64,000 bases of DNA from Methanosarcina barkeri str. Wiesmoor (GCF_000969985.1 NZ_CP009526.1:620001-684000), one strand, 5' to 3'. Numbered from the stretch's first letter, positions 1 through 9,514 are shown. Numbers and translations: made by a program. Notes: generated by a model not told the origin, from the sequence alone.

Positions 1-334
1 TGAAACTTTTTTCCTTTTGTTCATTCTTATAACCCAAACAATCTCATTCCAGCTCTGAATTTTGTTTCAACTGGCAATCTGTTCCAGAATGCATCTTGTG
101 GTGATTGAAATCGTAATAAAAACAGAAGTTTTTAAGTATTTATAAAAAGTATGGTCGCTCAAAGAGGCAATAACTCCCAGGTCAACGGAAATTAAATAAA
201 AAAATTAAAGATGGGGTCGGAATGTAAAATCCAGTGAAAAGAAAGTAGTGAAATCACTGGATTAAATTGTATCACTTAACTTCTTTATTTAAAGTGTACG
301 ATCTGAGCCTGTATTGCCGTAATTATTAGCTCAC
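1..334. other. intergenic, downstream end of the minus-strand importer operon
   Basis: No coding sequence is evident. The stretch is AT-rich. The arms ATCCAGTGA (229-237) and TCACTGGAT (254-262) are perfectly complementary with a 16-nt loop, and on the minus strand they lie about 70 nt past the stop codon of the methyltransferase gene and are followed by a short T-rich run. This could terminate the operon, but the T-run is weak. Confidence 0.35.
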
Positions 335-1093
335 TTACTTGTAGGCAATTACGCGGAACCTTTTCCCCTGATATCCATATCTCCAGAATTCAATATTTAA
401 TGGACTGTTACGGAAACGATCCTTTGTCACTTCTACTTTTGAAAAACCTGCTTTCAGCAACAGTTCTCGATCATATTGCGGTCGCTTATGCCGAATCATT
501 GGCAGCTGTTCGAATCCATTTCCTGGGGAATTGTGCTGGTTCTTTTTCCGATGTTTCCTCTCCATGAAGAAATTAATCAGGTCTGAGGTAAATTTCAATA
601 CATGGTAACGCAAAGACGATTGATCCCGCCTGTAATCTCCATCATAGATAACGATTTTACCATCCGTCTTCAGCAGATTTTTCCATCTAATGAAAGCTTT
701 CTCCGGGTCATAGAGTGTCCAGACAACATCACGTGATACTATGGCATCAAGACTGTTTTCCTTTTCTTTATCCAAAAGCACGGCGTCGCTTTTATATATT
801 TTTGCATTTAACGCCTCCTTTTTGATATTGATCCTTGCACGATCTACCATTCCCTCAGCACCATCAACAGATGTCACATTATGTTTTAGCCTGGCAAGCA
901 TAATTGTAAAAAATCCAGGCCCACATCCGATATCAAGCACATGCAATGGTTTCTCATCAAGCACCAGCCGAAGTTCATCCTGCCAATGCTTTACGTCTTT
1001 TTCATTACTTAGCTGTTTTTGAATCACCTGGTCGTAACCTCCGGCATCGGCAGACCAGGCTTTTTCAATCTGTTCAAATACAGTCCCCAACAT
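335..1093 (-). CDS. class I SAM-dependent methyltransferase (importer-linked, copy 1)
   Basis: A 252-residue class I SAM-dependent methyltransferase. The SAM-binding glycine motif is DIGCGPGFF and the acidic residue after strand 2 lies in VTSVDGAEGM. The family-specific block reads SRDVVWTLYDPEKAF, followed by a KTDGKIVIYDGD strand. The ATG at 1093 is preferred over the in-frame ATG at 1132 because AGAGGT sits six bases upstream and the longer form would overlap the preceding gene. It is the last gene of a minus-strand operon, 11 bp after the lipoprotein gene of a peptide/nickel-type importer. Three similar paralogues occur at 6613-7362, 11355-12134 and 12150-12902. The substrate is unknown; a small molecule linked to the imported compound is the natural inference. 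Cytosolic. Confidence 0.85.
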   Translation of the reverse strand: MLGTVFEQIEKAWSADAGGYDQVIQKQLSNEKDVKHWQDELRLVLDEKPLHVLDIGCGPGFFTIMLARLKHNVTSVDGAEGMVDRARINIKKEALNAKIYKSDAVLLDKEKENSLDAIVSRDVVWTLYDPEKAFIRWKNLLKTDGKIVIYDGDYRRDQSSLRYHVLKFTSDLINFFMERKHRKKNQHNSPGNGFEQLPMIRHKRPQYDRELLLKAGFSKVEVTKDRFRNSPLNIEFWRYGYQGKRFRVIAYK

Positions 1094-1104
1094 GCTTTGA
1101 CCTC

Positions 1105-2721
1105 TTACTTTTCCATAGTGATCAACTGCCACTCTATGCCTTCATAGCTCGTCGGTGCGACTGTCACGTTTTGCAGGCGGGTATTATATACATATTGTTT
1201 GTTGGGATAGCACAGAGGAACAACAAGCGCTTTGTCATTGATCAGCTTAAATATCTGATCATACTTTGCCTGACGCGTTGTCTCGTCCTGTGTTTTAATG
1301 ACTTCGTCAAGATCTGTATTTAACTGCGGGTCATACCAGCATACGGACGTGCTTCCCTCTGACTGATAAAACATGGAGCGCAAAAATCCGTGTGGATTCC
1401 ATGAATCCTCATATGTGCGGTAAATAATCATGTCAAAATCACGGTTTTTCCAGATCGCATCATAGTAGGCCGAAGTGTCCAGTTGCTCAAGCTGAATATC
1501 AATGCCGACCTCTTTGGCCGCAGCCTGCATGTATTCACACATAGATTTCCAGCTTGCATATTCCTCAGACTGAAATACAAGTTTAAGGGACAGCGGCACA
1601 CCGTCCTTATCAACGATCCCATCCCCATCACTGTCCGTATACCCAGATCCTGCTAGCAGTTCTTTCGCTTTTTCCGGGTTATAAGAGTATCCTTTGCTGT
1701 TTTCATCAGTGACGTACGGTACTGTATCAGGTAAAATGCCCTTTGCTGCAACAGCGTCGCCTCCAAATATATTTTCCACGATGCTGTCTTTGTCCATTGC
1801 ATAATTTAACGCAAGGCGGACATTTTCATCCTGTAACACGGTATTTTCTTGATTTAGCATGAGGAAAAATCCCAATGTGCCTTCAGTGGTTGTAGCGCCA
1901 AGATTTTTTGATGACTCGATGATCGATTTACTTTCGGAAGGCAGATCAGCTAGAGAAAGGTCAGCTTCTCCGCTTTGAAGTGCCATAATTCTTGATTCGC
2001 CTTCGGTAACTTTTCTGATGGTTATCTTATTAATATTCGGCTTCGTCCCGTAATAATACGGGTTGGGCACCATAACCACCTCTTCCTCAGGGACATAACT
2101 TTCCACCATCCACTCGCCTGTACCGATCATTTTTACAAAGTTACCGTTTTCATCAAATGAGTTTTCAGATGCGATGCGGAAAGGCCGTGGATAGGTCAGT
2201 TCGATTAATACAGGATAACAGTTTTCCTTAAATGTCAGCCTGACCGTGTAGTCGTCTAATTTCTCCACATTTGTAAGCGGCGTGGAAAAGCTTGTGGGGT
2301 TCCAGCGTTTTGCACTGCTTACCACGCTGTCCGCATTAAGGTTGGTACCATCTGAAAATTTGGCATCTTTACGTAAGTAGAAAGTATACTGCGTTCCATT
2401 ATCGCTGATTTCCCATCTCTCAGCAAGTTCAGGCTCAATCACGCCGCCTTTCCCGTATTTGACCAGCGGTTCGTACACCATTTCATAAAGGCACATTTCC
2501 GTGCTGGATTCTATCGGGCTGGCATCTTCCGGATTCAGTTTGCCAGAGACCATAATTGTAATGGAATCGGACTGATTACTGACGGCCGTGGCGGTGGTAT
2601 CTGAAGAATCAGAAATTTCGTTCTGTGTATTGTTTGACGCTTGATTTGAGATGCATCCACTCAGCAACAGCACTACTGATAGTGCTGACGCGATAATTGC
2701 CCAGATATATTTTTTCTTCAT
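1105..2721 (-). CDS. ABC transporter substrate-binding lipoprotein, peptide/nickel family
   Basis: A 538-residue extracytoplasmic solute-binding protein of family 5 (DppA/OppA/NikA type). Residues 1-22 are a hydrophobic signal sequence ending in a lipobox LLSG with Cys23 as the likely lipidated residue. It is followed by a Ser/Thr/Asn-rich linker and the bilobal binding domain; typical family stretches are RKDAKFSDGT and ALNYAMDKDSI. Members bind oligopeptides, nickel chelates, opines or similar ligands, and the ligand cannot be read from sequence. It is downstream of two permease and two ATPase genes and upstream of a methyltransferase gene, all on one strand with short gaps, so it should be the capture component of this importer. 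ATG at 2721 has a GGGAG-type ribosome binding site. Confidence 0.9.
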   Translation of the reverse strand: MKKKYIWAIIASALSVVLLLSGCISNQASNNTQNEISDSSDTTATAVSNQSDSITIMVSGKLNPEDASPIESSTEMCLYEMVYEPLVKYGKGGVIEPELAERWEISDNGTQYTFYLRKDAKFSDGTNLNADSVVSSAKRWNPTSFSTPLTNVEKLDDYTVRLTFKENCYPVLIELTYPRPFRIASENSFDENGNFVKMIGTGEWMVESYVPEEEVVMVPNPYYYGTKPNINKITIRKVTEGESRIMALQSGEADLSLADLPSESKSIIESSKNLGATTTEGTLGFFLMLNQENTVLQDENVRLALNYAMDKDSIVENIFGGDAVAAKGILPDTVPYVTDENSKGYSYNPEKAKELLAGSGYTDSDGDGIVDKDGVPLSLKLVFQSEEYASWKSMCEYMQAAAKEVGIDIQLEQLDTSAYYDAIWKNRDFDMIIYRTYEDSWNPHGFLRSMFYQSEGSTSVCWYDPQLNTDLDEVIKTQDETTRQAKYDQIFKLINDKALVVPLCYPNKQYVYNTRLQNVTVAPTSYEGIEWQLITMEK

Positions 2722-2747
2722 TTTTCATTCTCCCTTTCTTTAATGGC

Positions 2748-3728
2748 TTATACAATGTGACATGCTACGGAATGGCATGCTACAAAATGACCGCTTGCGA
2801 CCTCCTTTAGCAATGGCTCCTCATTTATGCAACGTTCCGTACAGAAAGGACAGCGTGGAAAAAACCGACAACAGTGTTTTGAATCAGGTATAACTGTTGT
2901 ATCAATTATGCTCTCCATTGTGCATTTTTTTCGTTCTGCAGGCACCTTTGCTGGTATACACGAAAGCAGTAAGCTGGTGTATGGGTGAAGTGCGTTCTGC
3001 ATCGAGTCATTCTTTAAATCGATTTGCTCCACTATCTTACCTGCATACATAATGGCCATCATATCGCAGACATAAGGCACACAGTTTAGGTCATGAGTGA
3101 TAAACAAGTAAGTTAAACCAAACTTTTTTCGTAAGTCATTAAGTAAAGTCAGAATTTGTTTGCGCAATGAATAATCAAGGCTAGAAACGGGCTCGTCGCA
3201 AACAACAAACTCTGGATGAAGAACAAGCGCACGTGCAATATTGGCACGCTGGCGCTGCCCTCCGCTCAGCTCCTTTGGATTCCTCTGAGCGTATAAGGCA
3301 TCTAGCCCCACTTGTTCCAATATTGTCTCAATTTTTTCTAAGCATTCTTTTTTTGATACTCTCTCACTGTTTTCAATAACCTCGGCAATACTTTCGCCTA
3401 CAGTATAGGAAGTATCAAAAACGCTGCTGCTATTTTGAAATATCATCTGGATATTACGTCGTAATGGACGCATTTTTCGAAGGGAAATATTCGATATTGA
3501 CCGTCCTCGAAACAGTGCCTGTCCTTCTGTTGGCGTTTCCAGCCCAACCATCATTCTGCCAAGCGTGCTTTTTCCGCTTCCGCTCTCTCCGATAAGTCCT
3601 ACTGAACATCCCTTCTGAATTTTAAGAGACACACCGTTTACGGCAGAGACCTGCTCTCTCTTTTTTGTAAACAAATTTTGTTTTTCGTAGGATTTTCGTA
3701 TGTTTTGGGTTTCCGCCAATACTTCCAT
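2748..3728 (-). CDS. oligopeptide/nickel-type ABC transporter ATPase (DppF/NikE-like)
   Basis: A 326-residue ATP-binding subunit. Walker A is GESGSGKS at about residues 47-54, the signature is LSGGQRQR, and Walker B ends VVCDEP. After the nucleotide-binding domain comes the oligopeptide-transporter C-terminal extension with Cys-containing FFPRCPFCTERC. The ATG at 3728 is chosen because AAGAGG lies seven bases upstream; a TTG at 3734 would give two more residues. It pairs with the ATPase encoded just upstream (3740-4552) to form the heterodimeric motor energising the two permeases. The second N-terminal insert KQNLFTKKREQ is typical of the DppF/NikE half. Confidence 0.93.
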   Translation of the reverse strand: MEVLAETQNIRKSYEKQNLFTKKREQVSAVNGVSLKIQKGCSVGLIGESGSGKSTLGRMMVGLETPTEGQALFRGRSISNISLRKMRPLRRNIQMIFQNSSSVFDTSYTVGESIAEVIENSERVSKKECLEKIETILEQVGLDALYAQRNPKELSGGQRQRANIARALVLHPEFVVCDEPVSSLDYSLRKQILTLLNDLRKKFGLTYLFITHDLNCVPYVCDMMAIMYAGKIVEQIDLKNDSMQNALHPYTSLLLSCIPAKVPAERKKCTMESIIDTTVIPDSKHCCRFFPRCPFCTERCINEEPLLKEVASGHFVACHSVACHIV

Positions 3729-3739
3729 GGCCAAACCTC

Positions 3740-4552
3740 TTAGAGAGCCGCCGCCAGTAATTGGCGTGTATACGTATGTTGCGGATTATAAAATATGTCG
3801 TCTACTGTGCCGCTTTCCACAATATGTCCGTCCTTCATGATACACACATCATCTGCTATTTCTGCGACGACTCCCAAATCGTGCGTAATAAGCAGAATTG
3901 CAGTTCCGTTTCTCTTTCTCATCGAATCCAATTGATGCAGGATTTGAGCCTGAACCGTTACATCAAGAGCGGTCGTTGGCTCATCTGCAATGAGAAGCGG
4001 TGGACGGAATACGCTGGCGATGGCAATCATGACACGCTGACACATTCCTCCACTCAGCATAAAGGGGTATTTTTTCATCAATTCTTCCGGCTGTGGCAGG
4101 CTGACCGCCATAAGTTGATTGAGAGCAATGGTACGAGCTTGCTTTTTTGTTATTTTTTCATGTATCAGGATTGTCTCCACCAACTGCTCTCCAACAGTTA
4201 ATAACGGATTCAGCGAATCAATTGGATCCTGAAAAATAATGCCGGTATGGTTCGATATGTAAGGTCGCATATCTTTTTTAGGCATAGAAAGTATATCCGT
4301 CCCTGCCAGGTGAATCTCACCACTTGAGATTACAGCGTTTTCATCCTGAATACCCATTACCGCCAGTGCAACGGTGGATTTTCCACTGCCGCTTTCTCCA
4401 ACAAGTGCTGTGATTTTTCCCATTCGTGCAGCAAGGTCCAAGTTTACCACGGCGTGAATGTTTTGATCCTGCATAATGTAGTCCAGAGAAAGTCCCCGGA
4501 TATCTAATACCGCGTTTTCACTCTGAAGTCCATGGTCATTTTTGTATTGCAT
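3740..4552 (-). CDS. oligopeptide/nickel-type ABC transporter ATPase (DppD/NikD-like)
   Basis: A 270-residue ATP-binding subunit. Walker A is GESGSGKST at residues 52-60, the signature is LSGGMCQR (a Q-to-M variant common in this group) and Walker B is LLIADEPTTALD. It lacks the long C-terminal Cys-rich tail seen in the partner ATPase, consistent with the shorter NikD type. The start overlaps the end of the permease gene by 17 bp, with GAAGGA about eight bases upstream, indicating translational coupling. It is one half of the heterodimeric motor of the importer. Confidence 0.92.
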   Translation of the reverse strand: MQYKNDHGLQSENAVLDIRGLSLDYIMQDQNIHAVVNLDLAARMGKITALVGESGSGKSTVALAVMGIQDENAVISSGEIHLAGTDILSMPKKDMRPYISNHTGIIFQDPIDSLNPLLTVGEQLVETILIHEKITKKQARTIALNQLMAVSLPQPEELMKKYPFMLSGGMCQRVMIAIASVFRPPLLIADEPTTALDVTVQAQILHQLDSMRKRNGTAILLITHDLGVVAEIADDVCIMKDGHIVESGTVDDIFYNPQHTYTRQLLAAAL

Positions 4553-5408
4553 TTTTCAGTCCTTCCCCCAGAAGATTAAATGCCATAACTGTGATCATAA
4601 TTGCAAGTCCCGGATAAATCATCAGCTGCGGCTGTGTCTGCATAAATTCTTTGCTGTCGCTGAGCATAACACCCCACTCAGGCGTAGGCGGCTGCGCACC
4701 TAACCCGATAAAAGAAAATGACGCGATGGCCAGTATAATTGAACCAATTTCAAGTGTGGCCATTACAATAATTGTTGGGGCGATATTACGAAGTATGTGC
4801 CGAAAAATAATCTGTGTATGAGTACAGGCGGCTGCTTTTGCTGCAAGCATAAAGTCCTGCTGCTTTATCTGCATTGCCATACCACGTATTATTCTTGCAT
4901 AAGGTGCCCACCACACGCTGGCCATGGCAATAATCATATTTCTAGCACTGGGTTCCAGCATACCGGCGATGGCTAATGCCATCAGAAAAGTTGGAAGTGA
5001 TAAAAATATGTCTATAACTCGCATAATAAACGTGTCTATATGACCGCCTGCATACCCAGAAAGGAGTCCTATAGGGATACTAATTGCCATCATAAGGCCC
5101 AGCACGCACAGGCTGTATATTAGTGACATCCGTGCTCCCCAGATCAGACGAGATGCAATGCATCGCCCAAGATTGTCGGTGCCAAGCCAATATAGCAAGC
5201 TTGGGTCTGTTAAACGCATTGACATATTTACCTTAAGAGGGTCATTTGGCGCGATTACAGATGCAGCTATGGCAATGACTATAATCAAAGCCGCTATTAC
5301 AAAACCGAAAACTGCTTCTTTTTGCGTAAATATAAAATTTATAATGCCATCGGATGAATGAAACCATGCATTCGATCTTTTTATTGCTTGAGTTTTGACC
5401 TGCATCAT
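4536..5408 (-). CDS. ABC transporter permease (DppC/NikC-like)
   Basis: A 290-residue inner-membrane permease of the binding-protein-dependent transport family. It has an N-terminal membrane segment (about 28-52), then five further segments. The EAA loop that docks on the ATPases is at about residues 185-215 (AAKAAACTHTQIIFRHILRN). The extracytoplasmic DPLKVNMSMRLTDPS stretch after the first segment is typical of the DppC/OppC half. It is encoded 9 bp after the DppB-type permease and overlaps the next ATPase gene. AGAGGA precedes the ATGATG start. Confidence 0.92.
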   Translation of the reverse strand: MMQVKTQAIKRSNAWFHSSDGIINFIFTQKEAVFGFVIAALIIVIAIAASVIAPNDPLKVNMSMRLTDPSLLYWLGTDNLGRCIASRLIWGARMSLIYSLCVLGLMMAISIPIGLLSGYAGGHIDTFIMRVIDIFLSLPTFLMALAIAGMLEPSARNMIIAMASVWWAPYARIIRGMAMQIKQQDFMLAAKAAACTHTQIIFRHILRNIAPTIIVMATLEIGSIILAIASFSFIGLGAQPPTPEWGVMLSDSKEFMQTQPQLMIYPGLAIMITVMAFNLLGEGLKNAIQK

Positions 5409-5417
5409 ATGTTCCTC

Positions 5418-6347
5418 TCATTCATTTCTAAGACGCGGATCAATGATGCTGCAGACAATATCTACAGCCAGGTTAATTAACACCATCAAAACAGCCATAA
5501 ACAGCACATATCCCTGGACTACTGGATAGTCTTTGAGTTTAACAGATTCGAGAGCCAGATTTCCAAGCCCATTCCATGAAAATATTGATTCAATAATTGC
5601 AGATCCAGCTAACAAAGATCCAAATCCGATCCCAAGCTTGTTAAGTACAGGAAGCGTTGCGTTTTTTAGAGCATGTTTTGTTATTATTTTATATTCGCTG
5701 ACGCCTTTTGCTCTGGCTGCACGGATATATCCTTTGTTCAGTACTTCCTCCATATTTGTGCGAATAAGTCGGACATAAATCCCACCGCTGCATATAGACA
5801 TTGTAAGAGCAGGTATTATTGGAAATTTCATTGAACTTCCACCAAGCACTGATATTAGTCCAAGACGAGCACCGAAAATATACAGTAGAATGAGTCCAAA
5901 CCAGAATTCAGGCATTGATACACTCCAAAAACAGTATATTCTGGAAATCTTGTCGATCCACGAGCCGGAAAACACTGCCGATAAAATTCCAAGAGTAAAT
6001 GAAATTATAATTAAAAACAATAGTGCTAGAAGGGCCAACTGTAATGTTTTAGGAAAATATTGAACGATCTCATCAACCACCGGCCTGTCATTTGAATAAG
6101 AAAAGCCCAAATTACCCTTCACCGCATCTTTAAGCCAACTGGCGTATTGGACGAGCACCGGTCTGTCAAATCCCATTTCGGTTCGTATTTCCTCAATCTG
6201 CTCATATGTTGGCCTGTCATATTTCTTTTCAGCTAGTGTACGTGCCGTGTCACCTGATGACATGCTGCCGAGGATGAAGGTTATTAATGAAATAGCCAGC
6301 AGTACTGGAATCAATGTGAATAACCGTTCTCCTATGCCTTTAAGCAT
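5418..6347 (-). CDS. ABC transporter permease (DppB/NikB-like)
   Basis: A 309-residue permease with six predicted membrane segments. The N-terminus (RLFTLIPVLLAISLITFIL) and the TEMGFDRPVLVQYASWL stretch are characteristic of DppB/OppB/NikB proteins. The EAA loop is near residues 205-230 (AARAKGVSEYKIITKHALKN). It forms the translocation channel with the DppC-like partner encoded 9 bp downstream. A 265-bp gap without an evident gene separates it from the upstream methyltransferase gene, so it may have its own promoter or a processed leader. Confidence 0.92.
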   Translation of the reverse strand: MLKGIGERLFTLIPVLLAISLITFILGSMSSGDTARTLAEKKYDRPTYEQIEEIRTEMGFDRPVLVQYASWLKDAVKGNLGFSYSNDRPVVDEIVQYFPKTLQLALLALLFLIIISFTLGILSAVFSGSWIDKISRIYCFWSVSMPEFWFGLILLYIFGARLGLISVLGGSSMKFPIIPALTMSICSGGIYVRLIRTNMEEVLNKGYIRAARAKGVSEYKIITKHALKNATLPVLNKLGIGFGSLLAGSAIIESIFSWNGLGNLALESVKLKDYPVVQGYVLFMAVLMVLINLAVDIVCSIIDPRLRNE

Positions 6348-6612
6348 TACTTCATCACCAGTGACCTGATGTTACTTACCTTATAAATTACCCAAATTTT
6401 TGTGATTGTAAACCAATAAGGATCTTGTAAAAGCCGGGCTGCTTTATTAATTCGTCGAGGTACCGACTTATCAATGCTAATATCTTTAAAAATCGCACAT
6501 TGTGGACAACAGACCAGTTGTTACTTTGCCTACTGAATCTTTTTTTGAATCCGTGCAGGAACTTTATAAACCGTAAACATTTTGGCACAAGACACAAATT
6601 ATTACGTCCATT

Positions 6613-7362
6613 CTATTTTTCTCCTCCAACTAAAAACGGAGGATGCATACTGTTTCTATCCTGCTGCTGTTCATTGAGTATCCGTTCACCAACTGAAGTA
6701 TCCGCAAATACCTTTGAAAATCCGAGTTTAAGCATTATATCCAAATCCCACTGTGGTCTGACTTTGTCACTCATAAACAGCTTCCGGCTGAGTGCATCGC
6801 CTTCGACCTGATCTTTGTGCTGGTGCATTGGATGCCCGTATTTCATAAGGATTTCTTTTTCCTTTTTCTCATAGGCTATTTTCATATTTTCATCAAACAG
6901 GTGCAGATACCAGCAAGCATCAAAGATAAGAACCCTTCCGCCTGGTTTCAGGACGCGGTGCCATTCCTTATATGCCTTTGCGGGGTCATCGAGTGTCCAT
7001 GTGAGATTACGGCAAACTAACAGATCAAAACAGTTGTCTGGAAATTTCAAATTTTGACAATCCATCGTCACCAGCTTTGCACTAGCACCTTCACGTGCAA
7101 GGTTAAGACGTGCAAATTCGATCATATTTTCGGTTAGGTCTATACCAGTAACATTATGTCCACCCTGTGATAAGACGATTGGAAAGAATCCCGGCCCGGT
7201 ACCGATATCCAGTATGTCAAGACGATCTTTGGAGGGAGCGTATTCTAGTACCAAATCAGACCATGCTTTTCTCTCAAATCCGTTTAATTCATCTTCAATT
7301 GCTTCGCTGTAACCCTGCGCCTCTCCTTCCCAATAATTTTTAATGCGGATGTTTAAATTCAT
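6613..7362 (-). CDS. class I SAM-dependent methyltransferase (importer-linked, copy 2)
   Basis: A 249-residue methyltransferase. The SAM-binding motif is DIGTGPGFF, the strand-2 acidic residue lies in VTGIDLTENM, and the family block is CRNLTWTLDDPAKAYKEW followed by LKPGGRVLIFD. It resembles the other three importer-linked copies in this window, and is closest in architecture to copy 1. It is the promoter-proximal gene of the minus-strand set, with AGAGGA upstream of ATG 7362, followed by a 265-bp gap and then the importer genes. The C-terminus is unusual in ending with a Gln/Asn-rich tail before HPPFLVGGEK. Substrate unknown; methylation of a metal ligand or of a transported metabolite is inferred only from context. 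Confidence 0.85.
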   Translation of the reverse strand: MNLNIRIKNYWEGEAQGYSEAIEDELNGFERKAWSDLVLEYAPSKDRLDILDIGTGPGFFPIVLSQGGHNVTGIDLTENMIEFARLNLAREGASAKLVTMDCQNLKFPDNCFDLLVCRNLTWTLDDPAKAYKEWHRVLKPGGRVLIFDACWYLHLFDENMKIAYEKKEKEILMKYGHPMHQHKDQVEGDALSRKLFMSDKVRPQWDLDIMLKLGFSKVFADTSVGERILNEQQQDRNSMHPPFLVGGEK

Positions 7363-7566
7363 TTTTCTGTTCCTCTAATGTACAACATTTTTTTGACCAA
7401 ATTATAATCTTAATAGAATTGCCATTTTCAGACAATATCTTAGAGATTTCTGAAATTTTTTCACGTGACCTATTTCAATTTTTCAAACAATTATTAGTGT
7501 TTTAACCACTTTTGACTAGTATATTTATTAAAAATATCATATTTTTATTAATTTTTATTATTAATT

Positions 7567-7706
7567 CTTTTTAATATAATTTAACATGATATATATCTTG
7601 TTATTTGACTAACAAATATTATCTTTCTTAAAAATAATGCATTTATTATTACTTTTAATTACTATTTCCTTTTAATGTAAATTAATATGATATAACTATT
7701 GTTATT
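7567..7706. promoter_or_regulatory. duplicated AT-rich block with palindromes, candidate operator
   Basis: Two direct copies of a roughly 39-bp block lie at 7567-7605 and 7668-7706 and agree at about three quarters of positions; both contain a TTTTTAAT-like start, an AACATGATAT / AATATGATAT core and end TTGTTATT. The first overlaps the inverted repeat TTGTTA-N6-TAACAA (7598-7615), and the second contains ATAAC-N4-GTTAT (7692-7705). Paired palindromes in the only region shared by two divergent importer operons suggest regulator binding, possibly metal-responsive; the regulator is not known. Confidence 0.45.
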
Positions 7707-7791
7707 AATGTTAATTAATAAGTTATTTATCTGTTTTTTGTAGCATATATATTAGAATTCGTTGAAATTTGATTTCTCTCAAGTAAGTAAT

Positions 7792-7935
7792 CATAGGCCT
7801 TCGACGATTAGGTCGGCAGACCGGGTGATAATGCTAACAAATGGAAAAGTTGAGGAGAACGGCACATTCGACGAACTTGTCACTGCTAAAGGCTCTTTCG
7901 GCCGGCTAATGGCTGCACAGATAACCGCACCTTAA
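7792..7935 (+). pseudogene. 3' remnant of an ABC exporter ATPase gene
   Basis: Reading from CAT at 7792 to TAA at 7933-7935 gives 47 codons whose product matches the end of an exporter-type ABC ATPase: an H-loop-like HRPSTIRSADRV, then MLTNGKVEENGTFDEL and a GSFGRLMAAQ tail. Walker motifs and membrane domain are absent, so it is the last fragment of a deleted gene. It shows that an ABC export protein once lay upstream of the chelate importer. Confidence 0.7.
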
Positions 7936-8329
7936 GATAAATGGATTTCTCGGATTGCAGTGGAACTTCTTTCATCTCTCCACTCACAAAATCTTGCCCA
8001 AATACATGATGCCTATGCTGCAGTTTGGCTTTTTAAGGTGAACAATTAGTATCTGATCATCCGGCATCTCATACCTGCTATATCTCTTAATATAATAAAA
8101 AAATGAAAAGTTTAAAAATTTCAATGTAGGTTGTTACAAAATATTTAACATAGTGCATAAAATAATACTATTTAATAAATTATTAATACATTAAAACCTG
8201 TTGAATAATATATCATTACTAAATAATCGATGACCATGATACTGAATGATATACTCTGATGACAGATCCTCGTTTTTGGATAATATAAAAGTTGTCCAGT
8301 TCCGGTTAATTTAAGTGGTAGAGGTCAAC

Positions 8330-9484
8330 ATGCGCAATAAGTTAACAACATTCCCTATACTTGCGATTACATTGGTCGTTTTTTTGATTTTTTCAGTTTC
8401 GGGCTGTATCACGAACGGCAGCACAGATGACCAGGCAAAGACGATTAACGTTACGGACATGGCGGGAAGATCGGTGACATTAAAATATCCTGTTGAGAGC
8501 CTTGTACTGATGGACTCAACATGTACGGCAGAATTTTCATCGGTCTATGGAGAGGGCTTTGATAGTAAAATCGTTGGATGGGATAACAATCTCAGGGATA
8601 ATTCCGGCGACATGTATGAGAAATACGTGGAAAAATTCCCTGCAATGGCCGAAATACCTGATGTAGGCTCCCTGGATGATAATACTTTTAATGCCGAAAA
8701 AGTGATAGCATTGAATCCTGACGTTGTCATCATGCACGACTGGGAGTTCATGTGGGATGGGGAAGCGACAAAGGAGGCACTGACCAGGCTGGACCAGGCC
8801 GGTATCCCTGTAGTATTTTTAGACTTCTACATGGACCCCATGACAAATTCGACAAAGAGTATGCAGTTACTTGGAAAGATCACGGACAAGGAACAGAGAG
8901 CTCAGGACATAGTTGATTATTATGATGATAAAGTCAACAGCATATATTCCCGCCTGGAAAAAATACAGGGAAAGAAACCCACTGTTTACATCGAATGCGC
9001 ATATAAAGGCCCGGAGACTTACGGTATATCTTATGGAGATGTGGCATGGGGAGACATCGTTAAGAAAGCGGGAGGAGACAACATCGCAGAACCAATTTTA
9101 CTCAACAAAAGCAAGGCCCTTAGCGCAGAGTATCTAGTCAACCAGAGTCCAGACATCATTATATTGACGGGAAGGAACTGGTCTACGCCCGGGTCACTCA
9201 GAATGGGCTATACTTCTACACCTAACGTAACGAAGAGTACGATGACGCCATTCATCAACCGTCCCGGGTGGGATACGATAAATGCAGTAGAGAATCAGAA
9301 GGTATACGGCATATATCACGGCTATTGCACGGACATATTTAACTTCGTTGCACTGGAAGCATTCGCCAAATGGTTCTACCCTGAAGAGTTCAGGGACGTG
9401 GATCCTGCTGAGACGCTCAAGGAATATCACAGGAAGTTCATGCCCATAGATTATAGCGGTACACTGGTGTACAGCTATTATTAA
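8330..9484 (+). CDS. ABC transporter substrate-binding lipoprotein, iron-chelate/cobalamin family
   Basis: A 384-residue periplasmic-binding-protein-like lipoprotein of the FepB/BtuF (class III, TroA-fold) family. The signal sequence is followed by the lipobox SVSG with Cys26. The mature part begins with the typical INVTDMAGRSVTL strand, and shows NAEKVIALNPDVVIMH and LVNQSPDIIILT, the two parallel strands seen in this family. Members bind ferric siderophores, haem, cobalamin or other metal chelates. ATG 8330 is preferred over GTG 8315 because the AGAGGT between them is well placed for the ATG. It heads a plus-strand operon with permease, ATPase and two methyltransferase genes. Confidence 0.9.
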   Translation: MRNKLTTFPILAITLVVFLIFSVSGCITNGSTDDQAKTINVTDMAGRSVTLKYPVESLVLMDSTCTAEFSSVYGEGFDSKIVGWDNNLRDNSGDMYEKYVEKFPAMAEIPDVGSLDDNTFNAEKVIALNPDVVIMHDWEFMWDGEATKEALTRLDQAGIPVVFLDFYMDPMTNSTKSMQLLGKITDKEQRAQDIVDYYDDKVNSIYSRLEKIQGKKPTVYIECAYKGPETYGISYGDVAWGDIVKKAGGDNIAEPILLNKSKALSAEYLVNQSPDIIILTGRNWSTPGSLRMGYTSTPNVTKSTMTPFINRPGWDTINAVENQKVYGIYHGYCTDIFNFVALEAFAKWFYPEEFRDVDPAETLKEYHRKFMPIDYSGTLVYSYY

Positions 9485-9514
9485 CAAATGCGGACTTGAG
9501 GAGTGGCTCTTAGG

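Larger units (their letters stand above)
7363..8329. other. divergent intergenic region between two importer operons
   Basis: An extremely AT-rich segment of nearly 1 kb between the minus-strand methyltransferase/peptide-type importer and the plus-strand chelate-type importer. It holds a duplicated promoter-like block (7567-7706), the decayed 3' end of an ABC exporter ATPase gene (7792-7935), and otherwise no gene that I can recognise. Its position means that it must carry the promoters of both divergent operons. Confidence 0.6.
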
